From NCBI GenBank assembly GCA_037962975.1, contig CM075670.1, forward strand, positions 82,587,501-82,651,500: a DNA stretch of 64,000 nucleotides. Direction: 5' to 3'. The translations under genes were made by a program, and so were the position numbers. Each line of letters begins with the position of its first letter. The stretch's first letter is position 1. The notes beneath the pieces are model-generated. The model was not told the origin of the DNA and made no database searches. It worked only from the letters and a program-made list of their open reading frames with translations. Origin of the DNA: Clitoria ternatea (lineage: Eukaryota; Streptophyta; Magnoliopsida; Fabales; Fabaceae). Shown here in pieces: positions 11,848-22,199 of the stretch.

Positions 11848-12442
11848 CACCATTATCTCATTCTTTAGCACAACGTTTCCATACTAGAGCGATCGGAGCC
11901 CACCAAGTCCCCCAATCATTATTTAATCATTATAAGGTACGAATGAACTCACAGCTTCTAATCATTATATTTCCTGGAACTTGGCTCTACACGATCATAG
12001 TTATATTCCGTCATTTAGTCAAAGTACACCAGACTTGCATCGTCTGACCCGGCTTCAGGCGCGACTCTGATGCCATTGGGTTTCCGTCCCGGTTGTACTC
12101 CTAAGATTCTCCTCAGAGATCGGACGTGAATGTCCTCCAACATACCCGATGTATGCTCTAGTTTTAATCCTCCAAAAATATCTTTATGATGCAAAATGCA
12201 TTATTTAAGTTTTATCATTTGATCCTTGGGTATCTATGTGTTTCCAGCCTCGTAATATTTGTCCTCAAGTTGTTAGGTCCCACCAGTTTTTCAGACGTTG
12301 TAGGTCATTTTTATTATTTTATTTATTCTTATTCTAGAAAATATATCGGTTATATCTTGGCTAAAATAATGCTTTGTTTAAAGAGTAAGTAGTATGTTCC
12401 TTATTTCATTGTTCATAACTAAAACAATAATAATATTAGTAA

Positions 12443-12443
12443 C

Positions 12444-12488
<45 letters not shown>
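12443..12488. repeat. (AAT)n microsatellite
   Basis: About 15 uninterrupted trinucleotide units, followed by imperfect AAT/ATC repeats to about 12560. The minus-strand Tyr-rich open frame at 12436-12666 is a translation of this repeat. Confidence 0.95.
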
Positions 12489-13439
12489 CATACTGATAAT
12501 AATAATAATCATATTCATAATTATAATTATAATCGTAATCATAATCATAATAATAGTAACAGCGATATAAATGGTGACCCTTCATCCTTATTTTCTTGTC
12601 TATCTCGTCTTTCAAAACTTCTTCACTGGAATCCACATAGACACCCATGGTTCTTAATATTTTCACAATTCAATACCGAACATATCCACTTAATCATCAT
12701 GGTTAGTAATCATCAACACAACCAATTAATCATATACATAGAAATAAAAATTATATAAAACAAATATATAAAAATTAAAGCATCTTATTTTTACAATAAT
12801 TCTCGAACCTGCCCTCGGAAAGGTAAGGACCAAAAGTACCTTAGTCTTTCCAAACACACGGTCCCCCCCAGAATACAGAGAATATACCCCCTTACCTTGA
12901 TGGAGGATCCTAGAGTAGTTGAAAACGTTCTCTTATTGTTCTAGCTTCAGATCAAGAGTGACTTGATGGAGAAAAGGAACTGAGAGAGAGACTTTACTAA
13001 TTTTAGCTTGTTCTAAGAATTCAGACTTGGGAACAAGATGTGGTATCGATTTAATGATGCAAATGACAAGTGGGGGACAAACTTTTCATAATAGGATTGT
13101 AGTGGGATGTTAGGTGCGTTAATTATGGTAATAATAGAGGTTTTAGATAAGAAAATGAGCTGTATTGTTGACCATTTCCACAGCTTACATAATGGAACTT
13201 GCATGATTGAAGTAAATATATTAAAATATGTATAAAACGACATGATTGGAGTAAAATGTGCAAGTTTCCCTGCATGTGGCTCGTTCCTGATAACCTATTC
13301 GGATTTGCACGAACTAGCAGACCGATCACTAAGTGGGGATGTTCCTTCCAGCATGAACGAACCTTTTCAAAACTGGTTAGAAATGGCGTCATTATCCCAG
13401 CCCTGATCCAGCCAGATTATATTGATCATGTCCCCTATC

Positions 13440-15010
13440 AATTCTGACACTGTTTTTGGTATTTTGGGCATATCTCTTTCCGAGAAGTATTCATCAGAGC
13501 CTCTTTTCGTTCAGAATTGCTTCACTCGGAAGGAATTCGCTCAGAAACGTTTCTGCTTGAAACACTCGGTCATAGCCTTTCCTTCCTCGGAAGTGACTCA
13601 CTCAGAAATGTCTCACCCGGAGACACCTCATTCAGAAATATCTCACTCAGATATATCTGCCCGAAAAGTGTTCTTTCATAGTCTGAGCCACTTTTCGTTC
13701 AGAATTGATTCACTCGGGAATTCTCCACCCGGATATATCTCTACCTGAAAAGTACTTATTCGAAGTCAGTCTTCACTCGAAAATATTTCTCTCGGAAGTG
13801 CGTCATTCGAAAATCTTACAACCGAAAGATCATTCGGAGTTACGTCACTCAGAAATCTTATAACTGAAAGGAGCATTCGGAGTCAAAGTTTAGTCCTCTC
13901 TCGAAAATCTTTCCACTTGGGAGTATCACTTGGAGTCGAAGGCAATCTCAAAGACGGACCGCGCACAAGCTCTCGGCAACTTTGAATATGGACCCGATCA
14001 CAGGCTCTAGGCAATCTTTAAGACAGCCGAGCATGAATAGAATGAAGGGGTTCACCACTCGGATATTTACTTCCCCCAGGAACTATTCACTCGGAAACGT
14101 TCTTATTCGAAATCAAAACCTTTCTCTGTTCAGAAGTAGTTCCCTGAAAATGACTTACTCGGTATATTTCAATCGGTGCCATACCACGTGGAAATCAGAA
14201 ATCTCACTTGGTGTTATCCCACTTGGAAATATCTCACTCGGTGCCATCCCACACAGAAGTGTCACACTCGGAGATACCCCATTTGGGAAAGTTACACTCA
14301 ACTCAGAGATACCCCATTTGGGAAAGTTACACTCAACTCAGAGATACCCTACTCGAAAATTAACTACTCGGAAATATCTCGGCCCAAGAAGTACTTATTC
14401 TAAATCAAATCTTTTCTTCGTTTGGAAGTACTTCTCTCAGAAATGTTTCATTTAGGAACGAGTCTCGAAGACGTTTGACTCAGAAACTTTTCACTCAGAG
14501 ATGTTTCATTTGGAGACGTTTCACTCGGAAACGTATCATTCAGAGATGTTTTATTTGGAGATGTTTCACTCAGAAACGTATCACTCAGAGACGTTTTATT
14601 CGGAAACGAATCACTCGGAGACACTCCTCCCGGAAGTATGGAACTTGGAAACGTCTTTGCCCGAAAGGTGCTCATTCGAAGTCAGAGCCCCTTTTACTCA
14701 GAAGTGGTTCTCTCGGACACGCTTCGCTCAGAAATGTCTCCGAGGCCAGGACTCGCTTCACTCGGAAGTGGTTCTCTCGGTCATGACTCACTCAGAAACT
14801 TCTTAACCTTCCTTCACTCAGAAGTGGTTCTCTCGGTCATGACTCACTCAGAAACATCTTAACCTTCCTTAACTCAGAAGTTCTCTCGGTCATACCTTAC
14901 TCAGGAAGATCTCACTCTAAATCAGATTCCTTTCTACACTTGGATAGTCTTATCTCAGACATGATGCACTCAAAAATTACTTGCTCAATAATATTTTACT
15001 CGGTAATGTC
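13440..15010 (-). repeat. ACTCGG/CCGAGT motif cluster in LTR D (U3)
   Basis: The plus strand shows TTCACTCGGAAA-like units, so the element strand reads TTTCCGAGTGAA. Local tandem expansions include a 35-bp unit (14271-14305, 14306-14340, then a third start) and a 56-bp unit starting at 14759 and 14815. Open frames of up to 157 codons on both strands are artefacts of repeat spacing in multiples of three. Confidence 0.9.
14477..14626 (-). repeat. Ten 15-bp units in a 45-bp higher-order array
   Basis: Consecutive 15-bp units begin at 14477, 14492, 14507, 14522, 14537, 14552, 14567, 14582, 14597 and 14612. Every third unit is most alike (CACTCRGAAACGTAT, then CAYTCAGAGATGTTT, then YATTTGGAGACGTTT), giving a 45-bp higher-order period. 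Confidence 0.9.
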
Positions 15011-15243
15011 CCAATCAGAGCGCTACCCGAAGTTAGTATCAAAGAAGGTATTTGGGCTGGACCAAAAGAGGTGTTCATAAAAATGTTTTCCTAACCAAAT
15101 TTATGTAGAAAGTTGAGATAAAATGGATAATATCATTAATGGTCTACCTGCAGGGTATTTTATTTACTTATTATCACTTACAGAACTTCCATACTTCAAA
15201 ATTTACAAGGTTAATACTGCTTACTAAAAACAGGGATGTTACA

Positions 15244-15456
15244 CAAGTCTTCAACATGATCACCTCCAGCTGAAGTCTTGGCAATGATATCGTCAATGTA
15301 CACCTCCACTAGTTTGGTGTGCATGCCATCAAACACCTTGTTAATCATATGCTGGTAAGTAGCCCCAGCATTCTTCAAACCGAAGGGCATGACGGTATAG
15401 CAAAAGACACCACGATCATTGACGAAAGCCATTTTCTCTTGATCCTCCTCCCACAT
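15244..15456 (-). pseudogene. pol: Tat reverse transcriptase fragment
   Basis: About 70 residues remain, with FVNDRGVFCYTVMPFGLKN, AGATYQHMINKVF and the catalytic VYIDDIIAK block, where the usual YVDD or FVDD is YIDD. The frame ends at 15244 exactly where LTR D starts. Upstream (15457-15900) more reverse transcriptase sequence is recognisable in several frames but broken by stops and small indels. Polymerase activity would require the missing thumb and RNase H, so this is a dead fragment. Confidence 0.85.
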
Positions 15457-15974
15457 CGGAATCTAGTTGTACCCCAAATAAGCATCCATGAAACTTAAAT
15501 ACTGGTAACCAGATGAATCGTCCACCATGCGATCAATATTCGGGAGAGGATATGGGTCCTTCGGGCGGCATCGGTTGAGGTGTAGGTAGTCAGTGCACAT
15601 TCTTCACTTGCCATTGGCCTTCTGTACCATCACCACATTGGAAAGCCAAGAGGAATAGCGGACCTCCCTAATAAATCTGGCCTTCAGTAGCTCCTCCATC
15701 TGCTCATAAGTTGCCTTTTACTTCTCTGGTCCCAGCCTTCTCTTCTTCTGAACAACCCGCCTTATCTCTGGATAGACCAATACTTTGTGGCAACAGAAAT
15801 TAGGGTCCATCCCAGGCATATCTATAGCAGTGCATGTAAAAAGGTCTTTGAATTCCTAGAGGAGTGTTAACAAACATTGTCCATAACTGACTCTATCTTG
15901 TCATTAATATGAGTGACCTTCTCTGGGGAATCACCTAAAACGACATCCCTAGAACCTCCATCCGGCATGGGTTT

Positions 15975-16560
15975 TCATGGGTTGAGCGGATCAATCTTCA
16001 ACTCTGCTCTGGGATCTAGATCAATCAAACTAACAGACCCAGTTGTTGTTCCTCCGTTATTCAACTTCGTCTTTTTGTTAAATGCCTCCAACTTCACCAT
16101 ATTTAGGCTCAGGTTGTAGCAATACCTGGCCATCTCTTGATCGTCTCGGAGGGATGATACACCATTGTCCTTGTCAATGAATTTGATAAGGAGGTGTGGG
16201 GTGGACATAGTTGCTTCCATTGCATTCAGAGTGGGACGGCCTATAATCCCGTTGTAAGGGGATTCCACATTAATCACTGGATCCTAGACTTCACTGTTCT
16301 TGCACCAGGCTCACCTTCGAAAGACACAAGGGTATCAAGATACCCCTTGGTGGGCTGCTTTGCTCCATTAAAGTCTGTGAGTTCCTGTGTATAAGGCTGC
16401 AAATCTGCATCAGTAAAACCCATTCTTTTGAAGCAATTGTAAGAGATAACGTCACAGGAACTTCCCTAGTCAATGAGGATTCTCTTTACATCCTTGTTAG
16501 CTATCACAACAATAATGACTACAACATCATCACCTCCTGGAATGGTTGGGCCAAAATCAT
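15975..16560 (-). pseudogene. Tat aspartic protease region
   Basis: The 15975-16277 frame contains YNGIIGRPTLNAMEA, the hydrophobic-Gly-Arg-Pro-Thr-Leu-Asn block downstream of Tat protease active sites. Further upstream on the element, around 16460-16480, the active site reads Leu-Ile-Asp-stop-Gly-Ser-Ser: a TAG codon replaces the residue after the catalytic Asp, consistent with CAG to TAG since Asp-Gln-Gly-Ser is common in this clade. More stops follow near 16280. The domain is inactive as encoded. Confidence 0.7.
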
Positions 16561-16783
16561 CGTCTGTAAATAAGACCACCGGCGCCGTCATGCCGTCCCT
16601 GAAGTTATCTCTGGGCTTTCCTTATACAGATAAAATCATCCGATGATGATTCTTGTGAGCCGTAATGGACGCTCCTCCTCCAGCAAATCCTCCAACGATT
16701 ATATCGATCACCTCACGTCAGCCTTGCCTTTGCTGCTGAGGCATTCCGTCCTGCTGAGCCCCTTCACTAATCACCACTCCCTT

Positions 16784-17920
16784 CTATTTCTTAGCATTTA
16801 TGAATCTCTTGACCAGATTACGACTATTATCACCCTCGTCATCAAGGTCTCTCCCTTTTTTCTCCATCCTGTCTGGTTCATCTAAGGATTTCTCTTTAAA
16901 TAAGTACTGTTTCAACTTTCCCTCTCTAATAAGGGTCTCTATTGCGTTCTTCAACATCTTGCATTCATATATGGTATGGCCGACCTGTTCATAGAAAGCG
17001 CAGTATTTTTGAGAGTTACCAGGTCTTTTCATTGGAGGAGGCTTCCTTATCCCATAAACACTTAGCGTAGGCCAACCAACTTTCCTCAAGATTTGAGAGT
17101 GCCTGGAGTTCAGCGGGATATAGTTGCTAAAAGAGGCTACACACCTATCCCGTTGTTGAGGTCAGGTGCTCATGAAATTGTCTTTCTGAGCATGCTTCTC
17201 TGGCCTCATCCTCTCCTTATCTTTTTACGGTTGCTGTAGGGGCACTGTCGGCTTCAGTCTAGTTGTTGTGGCTTCCAGGTGCATCTCTATGCCCACATAC
17301 TTCAAAGCTTTGCTCCGGAACTCCTCAAACGTCGTCAGAGGACTCTTTGCCAAAGACAAAGCAAAGACTGATCCAGGCTGTAGAGCTTCAACAACAATAT
17401 AAAGTTGAATAGCCTCCGTAAGGTTAGGCACCAAAGCTGCCACTTTGTAAAACCTTTTTAGAAACTCTTTAAGAGTTTCATTCTTTCCCTGCCTGATCTG
17501 AGCCAAGGTATGAGAAGTCTTGGGAATATCTCTAGAAATAATGAAATGGCTCTCAAACACAGCAGCCATTTCCTCCTAAGAGTTTATCAAACCTGAAGGT
17601 AAACTCTTGAACCAGCTAAGAGCTTCTTCCATCAAGGTCTGTGGGAACATCCTGCACATCACGTCCTCATCTGCTCCCAGATACATGGCCTCATACACGT
17701 AAGCATCAAGATGCTTAGTGGGATCTGTCTCTCCATTATACTTTCCAATCGAAAGTGACTGGGTGGTTTACAGATGCTTGGGGATAAGTGCACTCATGAG
17801 CCTCCTTAAAAAAGGGACATTGAGTCTGTACATTCTAGAGGTCACCAATGCCTGCTCCTTCCTTCTTCCACTGACTCTATCTCCAGAGTCTTGAGTTTGT
17901 TCCCTCTCCTCATAGATGGG
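16784..17920 (-). pseudogene. gag: Tat gag, C-terminal and central part
   Basis: The largest frame (17225-17569) holds the retrotransposon capsid-like helix region (HTLAQIRQGKNETLKEFLKR and following). Upstream to 17920 the frame resumes with a Tat-like acidic linker and the GKYNGETDPTKHLDAY block, interrupted by two stops. The 16784-17089 frame carries a zinc-finger-like CAFYEQVGHTIYEC. The N-terminal continuation is at 31383-31690, displaced 13.5 kb by Athila-L. Capsid function is known for the family; this copy is broken. Confidence 0.75.
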
Positions 17921-18776
17921 TGATGCCAAATCTCCGAGTCATTATTTTGATGTATATTTCTCAGAAGATTTACGCTTTGGCAAGCGCACCAGTCGTTAAA
18001 ATTGTATTATATTTGATCGTCCCATAGGGATTGTGGTAAGTACCTCAATCTCAGACTAGTACAAGCTGAACCAACACAAGCACAGAAAGTTCATTCGGTT
18101 TTTGTTGTTTTTATGTTTTCTAGTTGTTTTTGTATTTCCAGAAATAGAGTTAAGATGAAATATGAAAGGTGATTAATAGAAAACAGGTCAGGATTGCTTC
18201 GGTTCACAAATTCATCAAGAAACATGAATTAAAGTATAATCAAACTTCATAATCCAGAGGACAATCTGCTTGTGGTTATTCCTTAATTCCTTAGGTGAAA
18301 AACACTAATCCTTAAGCATCGAACCTTAATTCCTTAAGTGCTCAATTAACCTAAGAATCTAATGTGAAATTGGAGGTTGAACTCTAACTATTCACCTAAA
18401 TTGATTAGGCCTGAACTAGTTAGAAAGCTGGAAGTTACCTAAGCTTCAACCATGATTCCTCACTAGCAAAGTTCTTCATCAGTTCTGGATTTGTCAATCC
18501 AGCAATTCAGATCCACTCCTCAGCTTGTTCGCCTCAGGATCTAGAAGTTGATTTCCTTGCTCACAGCTTCAAGATTCCATTGCTAACCTTTGCAATCCCA
18601 ACCTTAGGGATTTAGAACTCCATTGACTTCGGTTCCATCGAAGGATTGTGGAACGTCATGGAGGAGAGGTTTTAGAGAGAGAAAATGAAGTAGTGAGATG
18701 TTCGAAGTTTGAATGAATTGTGTTCCATGTATTCTATGAATCTGTCTCTATTTTTTTTACAGAATATGTACAAACA

Positions 18777-18784
18777 TATATATA
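18777..18784 (-). promoter_or_regulatory. TATA box of Athila-L 3' LTR
   Basis: TATATATA within the conserved GCTTATATATATGTTTG context, duplicated at 30466-30473 in the 5' LTR and matching the TATA position in the Athila-R LTR (43998-44005). Confidence 0.7.
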
Positions 18785-19059
18785 AGCATCTACCTAACTA
18801 ACTAACTTAACTGATAACTTAGGAAACTTAAATTAACGACTACACTAACTAACTAATTACATAATTATAGAATAATTAACTAATTACAGCTCAGCTCTTA
18901 ACAGATTCCAATTCATCATTAGCTAATTTACAGCTCAACACTAACTAACTAACAGCTCACTACTTAAATTACTAAAGTGCAGAAGTAGGAGAGAAGGCAG
19001 CAGGAAACAACACTGGTGCCGAGTGGATTCTGGAGGGAACAATCGTTGTTTTAAATATC

Positions 19060-19260
19060 AGCCTTTACGCCTGAGCTGTGTTCTCGCTTAGGCAAACTTA
19101 GGATATGTACTGCAGTATTGCTTTCTCGCTTAAGCGTTATGGAGAAGCTTGGGCGAGGGGTGAGATTTTGGGGTCACGCTTGAGCGTAAGCTTGCTTGCT
19201 TGAATTTTTGACCCTCGCTTGAGCGAATTTAACTCTCGCTTGAGCGAATTGATTATTCAA
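19060..19260 (-). repeat. CGCTYRAGCG palindrome cluster, Athila-L 3' LTR
   Basis: Copies such as CGCTTAAGCG, CGCTTGAGCG (four or more) and degenerate forms lie upstream of the TATA box on the element strand. The same cluster is at 30750-30950 in the 5' LTR and 43575-43750 in Athila-R. Confidence 0.9.
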
Positions 19261-19691
19261 TCAACACTCTGAAATTGACGCTCGGGTTCTTCTTTTTATT
19301 TCAATCAGTTCCCTGTTCTATTCTGGAGTCGGTATCTTTTGGACTTTTTTTTTAGTCGGATTTGTGAAGTCTCACTCGGATTTTCTAAATCTCGTTCGGC
19401 TTTTTCCTTTCGGCTTGGGCGCTCCTTTTCCTGCATCAATAAACAACTAATTTGCCCAGCATTTGTTTACTGATTGTCCAGTATTTGCATGCTAGGTTAA
19501 TGAAAACTCGATTTCTTAACTAATTAATGTTTTTAATCAGTTTCTTTACATAAATTAAGCACTTTTGAAATAATTAAATAAATTATAAATTACTAGTAAT
19601 TAATTAAATAATAAGGCTAAACTAATCACTAAACAATGAATTAAGTTAAATAAAAAACAGAATTAATTAAGTCTTTTCAAGACTTATGACA

Positions 19692-21236
19692 TCCCCAAAC
19701 TTAAAGCTTGCTTGTCCTCAAGCAAATATTCAGATTAATTAACTAACAAGCTGTTATTTAAAACAATCAACCTTTCCTTAACTTAGTTCATGCTATAATT
19801 ATTGAATACCGACCATGCTTTCTTTTTGTAATTTCTAAAAGTATAATAACTTACACCTCCTTTGGGAACAAGCTGCTGATGCTTTCCTTACTGGGTCGGT
19901 GTTTCACTCTCCTCTCGGTGTATAGGGTAAATAGAATGCACTCATCACCTGCATACTTGATAGATAAACATAGGCTTGCAACAGTTCTACACGTCATGCC
20001 ATATGCCAACACAATCGGATCAGTAAGGGCTTTTTAAGCTTATAACGGGGCTGGGCTACAGGCTCAATTATTGTTTTCCGAGTGAATGTCGGGTTGCAAG
20101 ATGTATCCACTGATGCCTTGACTCAATTTTCAACTTAACTGCCTCTAATTAGCAAGCTCCATTATTTTCTGAGTGAATGCTAACTTAATATCTTATGGTG
20201 CTTTGCACCTTCTTTTTCTTTCAGTCCTTCGGACTTTTCCTTTTCTTTCTTCTTTTCCATCTTTTTCCGATCACATATTTTTTTTTCAATCGGTGTTTTG
20301 CACCTTTTTCCTTGCTGATTTTTTTCATTTTTTCTTCTCAGCTTTTCTATTTCTCTATTCATTTCTCTATCCAAGGTCGGAGTGTGTCCTTAATTGATGC
20401 TAGGCACACTCTTCATCCCCAAACTTAAAACTTGCTAGTCCCTAGCAATAAGTAAGACTGAGCAATTCATCAGTGGAACATCCAGGGGTAAATCAGTCAG
20501 TTTTTTCGAGATAAATAGGCTTGTAACGTTAGGTGAATAAACAGAATAAAAGGGACTCAGGCTCAAACATAATTTTTGGGTCAAAGGATAGTTAAATATA
20601 TTAGGAAGGCTACTTTTTGGCCCTGGCTAAATTAACAAAGAAGGCCTTCATCATTTCCGATTGGCTGGCATACAATCAATTAGCAAGTACTGAAGCAAAT
20701 TTTGTCTCACTAACTAGCATGCAAGTTCACTCGAAAAAGAATAAAACAGGCTCAAAAGCTACAAATATAATAGTTAATCAGCTAGTCATGTCCCTAAACT
20801 TAATGTAAGGTCATACATTCAGATTGCTAACTAGCATGCCGAGTAAACAATTAATTAATGATGAAATAGTTATGGGCAGAGATCATGAGTTAAACAAAAC
20901 CGATCAGTTAATTTATCCGACTAGAGCCTAAGAATCAGCAAACTTTAACTTATTAAGATGGATTTGAAATTAAACAATAAACATATTTTAGCAATTAATG
21001 AGTCGGAGTAATAGAAGACTTCCCTTTTTACCTGAGTGGCTGTGAATGGGAAACACGTGGTCGGATTGGGATGTATGAATTTACCGATACATCTGAAAAA
21101 CAAAATAACAAGCAATTTTAACAAAGAAATAAAATTTCATTACAACTAAAATAAAAGAGAATTCATTGTTCAGGAAACACTTAAAATAATGTCAAGCTAT
21201 TACATAAAACAATCATAAAAAACACGGAGCAACAAC
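19692..21236 (-). other. Athila-L 3' non-coding region with two polypurine-like tracts
   Basis: Directly before the 3' LTR the element strand reads CTTTAAGTTTGGGGAT (19692-19706 region), a plausible polypurine tract. The same phrase recurs at about 20416-20430, 720 bases upstream on the element strand, followed by different sequence. Between them is a purine-rich (element strand) stretch at 20200-20370. Short open frames here are low-complexity artefacts. Confidence 0.6.
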
Positions 21237-21821
21237 TCAATCATCCTGATCCTCATTCTCTTTGTCCTGCTCTGAAGATGGTGAGAGGTCAGCTGCTCGA
21301 GATACGTCCTCAGAGGGAATAGTGAATCCAATGGAAGCCAACCACGCATCTCTGTCAGGTGGGGCTCCCATTTCTGCTGTGTACTCTACCCTCAATTTGG
21401 TGGCAATCTTCCTGAGCATGAGATCATGGTTCAAGACCCGATCATAAATTCCAAGTTGCATCTTCTTCATGACCTGTAATTCCTGCAACACCATAGAAAT
21501 GTCAGAAGAAGAAGAACCGGCTCCTGCAGATTGGTTGGGACGCTCGGGCTCTCTGGTCTTAAACTTTATATCATAGTCTTCAGCAGTCTTAACATCTCTG
21601 AACCTGGACCTGTCAAAACTTTCAACTTCTGGCGATTTGTTCCTCTCAACTACAGGAGATGCATTCCTTGCAGCTTGACTTTGACTGGGTGCATGTTCAG
21701 AAGAATCAGATATACTTATGGTTGCCACTTCCTTTTCGTTATCTATTTGCTTTTTTCTCACACTTCCTTCTGCAAAATTTGGTCTAGGTTTTTGCAGGAG
21801 TCTCTGTGATCTTCTTTTCAT
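21237..21821 (-). CDS. Athila third ORF (ORF3/env-like position), about 194 aa
   Basis: The intact frame runs from ATG at 21821-21819 to the stop at 21237; an in-frame upstream ATG at 21944 would add a hydrophobic 41-residue stretch, but a candidate splice acceptor at 21854 makes the inner ATG more likely. The protein starts with a basic MKRRSQRLLQK, then a Ser-rich disordered part, a SRFRDVKTAEDYDIKFKTRE block that vaguely resembles the N-terminal part of Athila 'putative plant transposon' proteins, a short helical stretch and an acidic tail ending EDQDD. The position, downstream of integrase and before the 3' LTR, is that of the Athila env-like ORF, but length and sequence show no signal peptide or transmembrane anchor. 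Function unknown. It is the only uninterrupted ORF in this copy. Confidence 0.6.
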   Translation of the reverse strand: MKRRSQRLLQKPRPNFAEGSVRKKQIDNEKEVATISISDSSEHAPSQSQAARNASPVVERNKSPEVESFDRSRFRDVKTAEDYDIKFKTREPERPNQSAGAGSSSSDISMVLQELQVMKKMQLGIYDRVLNHDLMLRKIATKLRVEYTAEMGAPPDRDAWLASIGFTIPSEDVSRAADLSPSSEQDKENEDQDD

Positions 21822-21853
21822 GGTTAATGATAAAAAAAATGCTGATAAACAAC

Positions 21854-22102
21854 CTAAATGAAAATAAAAACAGAAATCCAAAAGAAACACAGCAAACCAA
21901 AAATGTGAGATGCATGGATATGAACAATGGAAGAATCTTAACAAAGAAACAGGAAAATACTAAGCATGTACTTAGAAGTGAACGAAATAAGTGAAATAAG
22001 TGGAAAGATGGTACCTTTCTTAGGAATCTGAAAGTGCCTTTTCGTCTTCAACCCAAGTTTCAGTGTAGGAAGCTAGGGTTTGGAAGCTGAAAGGTTTTTA
22101 TA
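21854..22102 (-). promoter_or_regulatory. Candidate internal promoter and leader intron for ORF3
   Basis: On the minus strand TATAAAAA lies at 22102-22095, followed about 20 bases later by CAAACCCTAGC (telo-box-like AAACCCTA). An AAAG|GTACC donor lies at 22015/22014 and a pyrimidine-rich TTTTCATTTAG|G acceptor at 21854/21853. The putative intron is 161 bases and U-rich, and the ATG of ORF3 follows 32 bases downstream. This has the layout of a plant leader with a 5'UTR intron. Predicted from sequence only. Confidence 0.45.
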
Positions 22103-22199
22103 CTGTTGAAGTCACTAACTAAGAAATGCGTAAGTATGCTCCAGCTTTATTTATTACTTTATTATTATAATATAATATTATATTTTTTTAAGACACTCT

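Larger units (their letters stand above)
11851..15243 (-). mobile_element. Tekay-like LTR (element D), reverse orientation, truncated
   Basis: On the minus strand it starts TGTAACATCCCTGTTTTTAG at 15243, closely matching the LTR start at 48351 including the following TTACCTTTGTAAATTTT phrase. Its downstream half (about 11860-12200) matches the 3' LTR of Tekay-1 near 60250-60570, including the leader phrase around AAGGTAAGGGGGTATATTC (12890-12905 region). Its 3' end is removed by the CACTA insertion at about 11848. It interrupts the reverse transcriptase of the Tat element at 15244. The rest of this element is not in the window. Confidence 0.8.
15244..17920 (-). mobile_element. Tat-clade gypsy element, gag to reverse transcriptase part
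   Basis: Reading the minus strand from 17920 to 15244 gives gag, a zinc-finger region, protease and the start of reverse transcriptase, all with stops. It is cut at 15243 by LTR D. On the other side it is separated from its 5' part (31383 onward) by Athila-L, which sits between flanks ATGGG and ATAGG. The PFGLKNAGATYQ reverse transcriptase motif is characteristic of the Tat lineage (Retand/Ogre relatives). Confidence 0.8.
17921..19691 (-). repeat. 3' LTR of Athila-L
   Basis: Near-identical to 29611-31382. On the minus strand it starts TGTCATAAGTCTTG and ends TTTGGCATCA. It contains, in element order, CCGAGTGA motifs (seen here as ACTCGG near 19350-19400), CGCTYRAGCG palindromes (19060-19260), a TATATATA box (18777-18784) and the R/U5 leader. 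Relative to the other LTR it has a small deletion inside the CGCTYRAGCG cluster near 19070. Confidence 0.92.

Noticed and set aside
12436..12666. Tyr-rich 76-codon frame
   Set aside because: Translation of the AAT/ATC microsatellite.
21822..21944. N-terminal 41 residues of the longer ORF3 frame as a signal or membrane segment
   Set aside because: They lie mostly upstream of a convincing splice acceptor and look like intron translation (Phe/Leu-rich, T-rich DNA).
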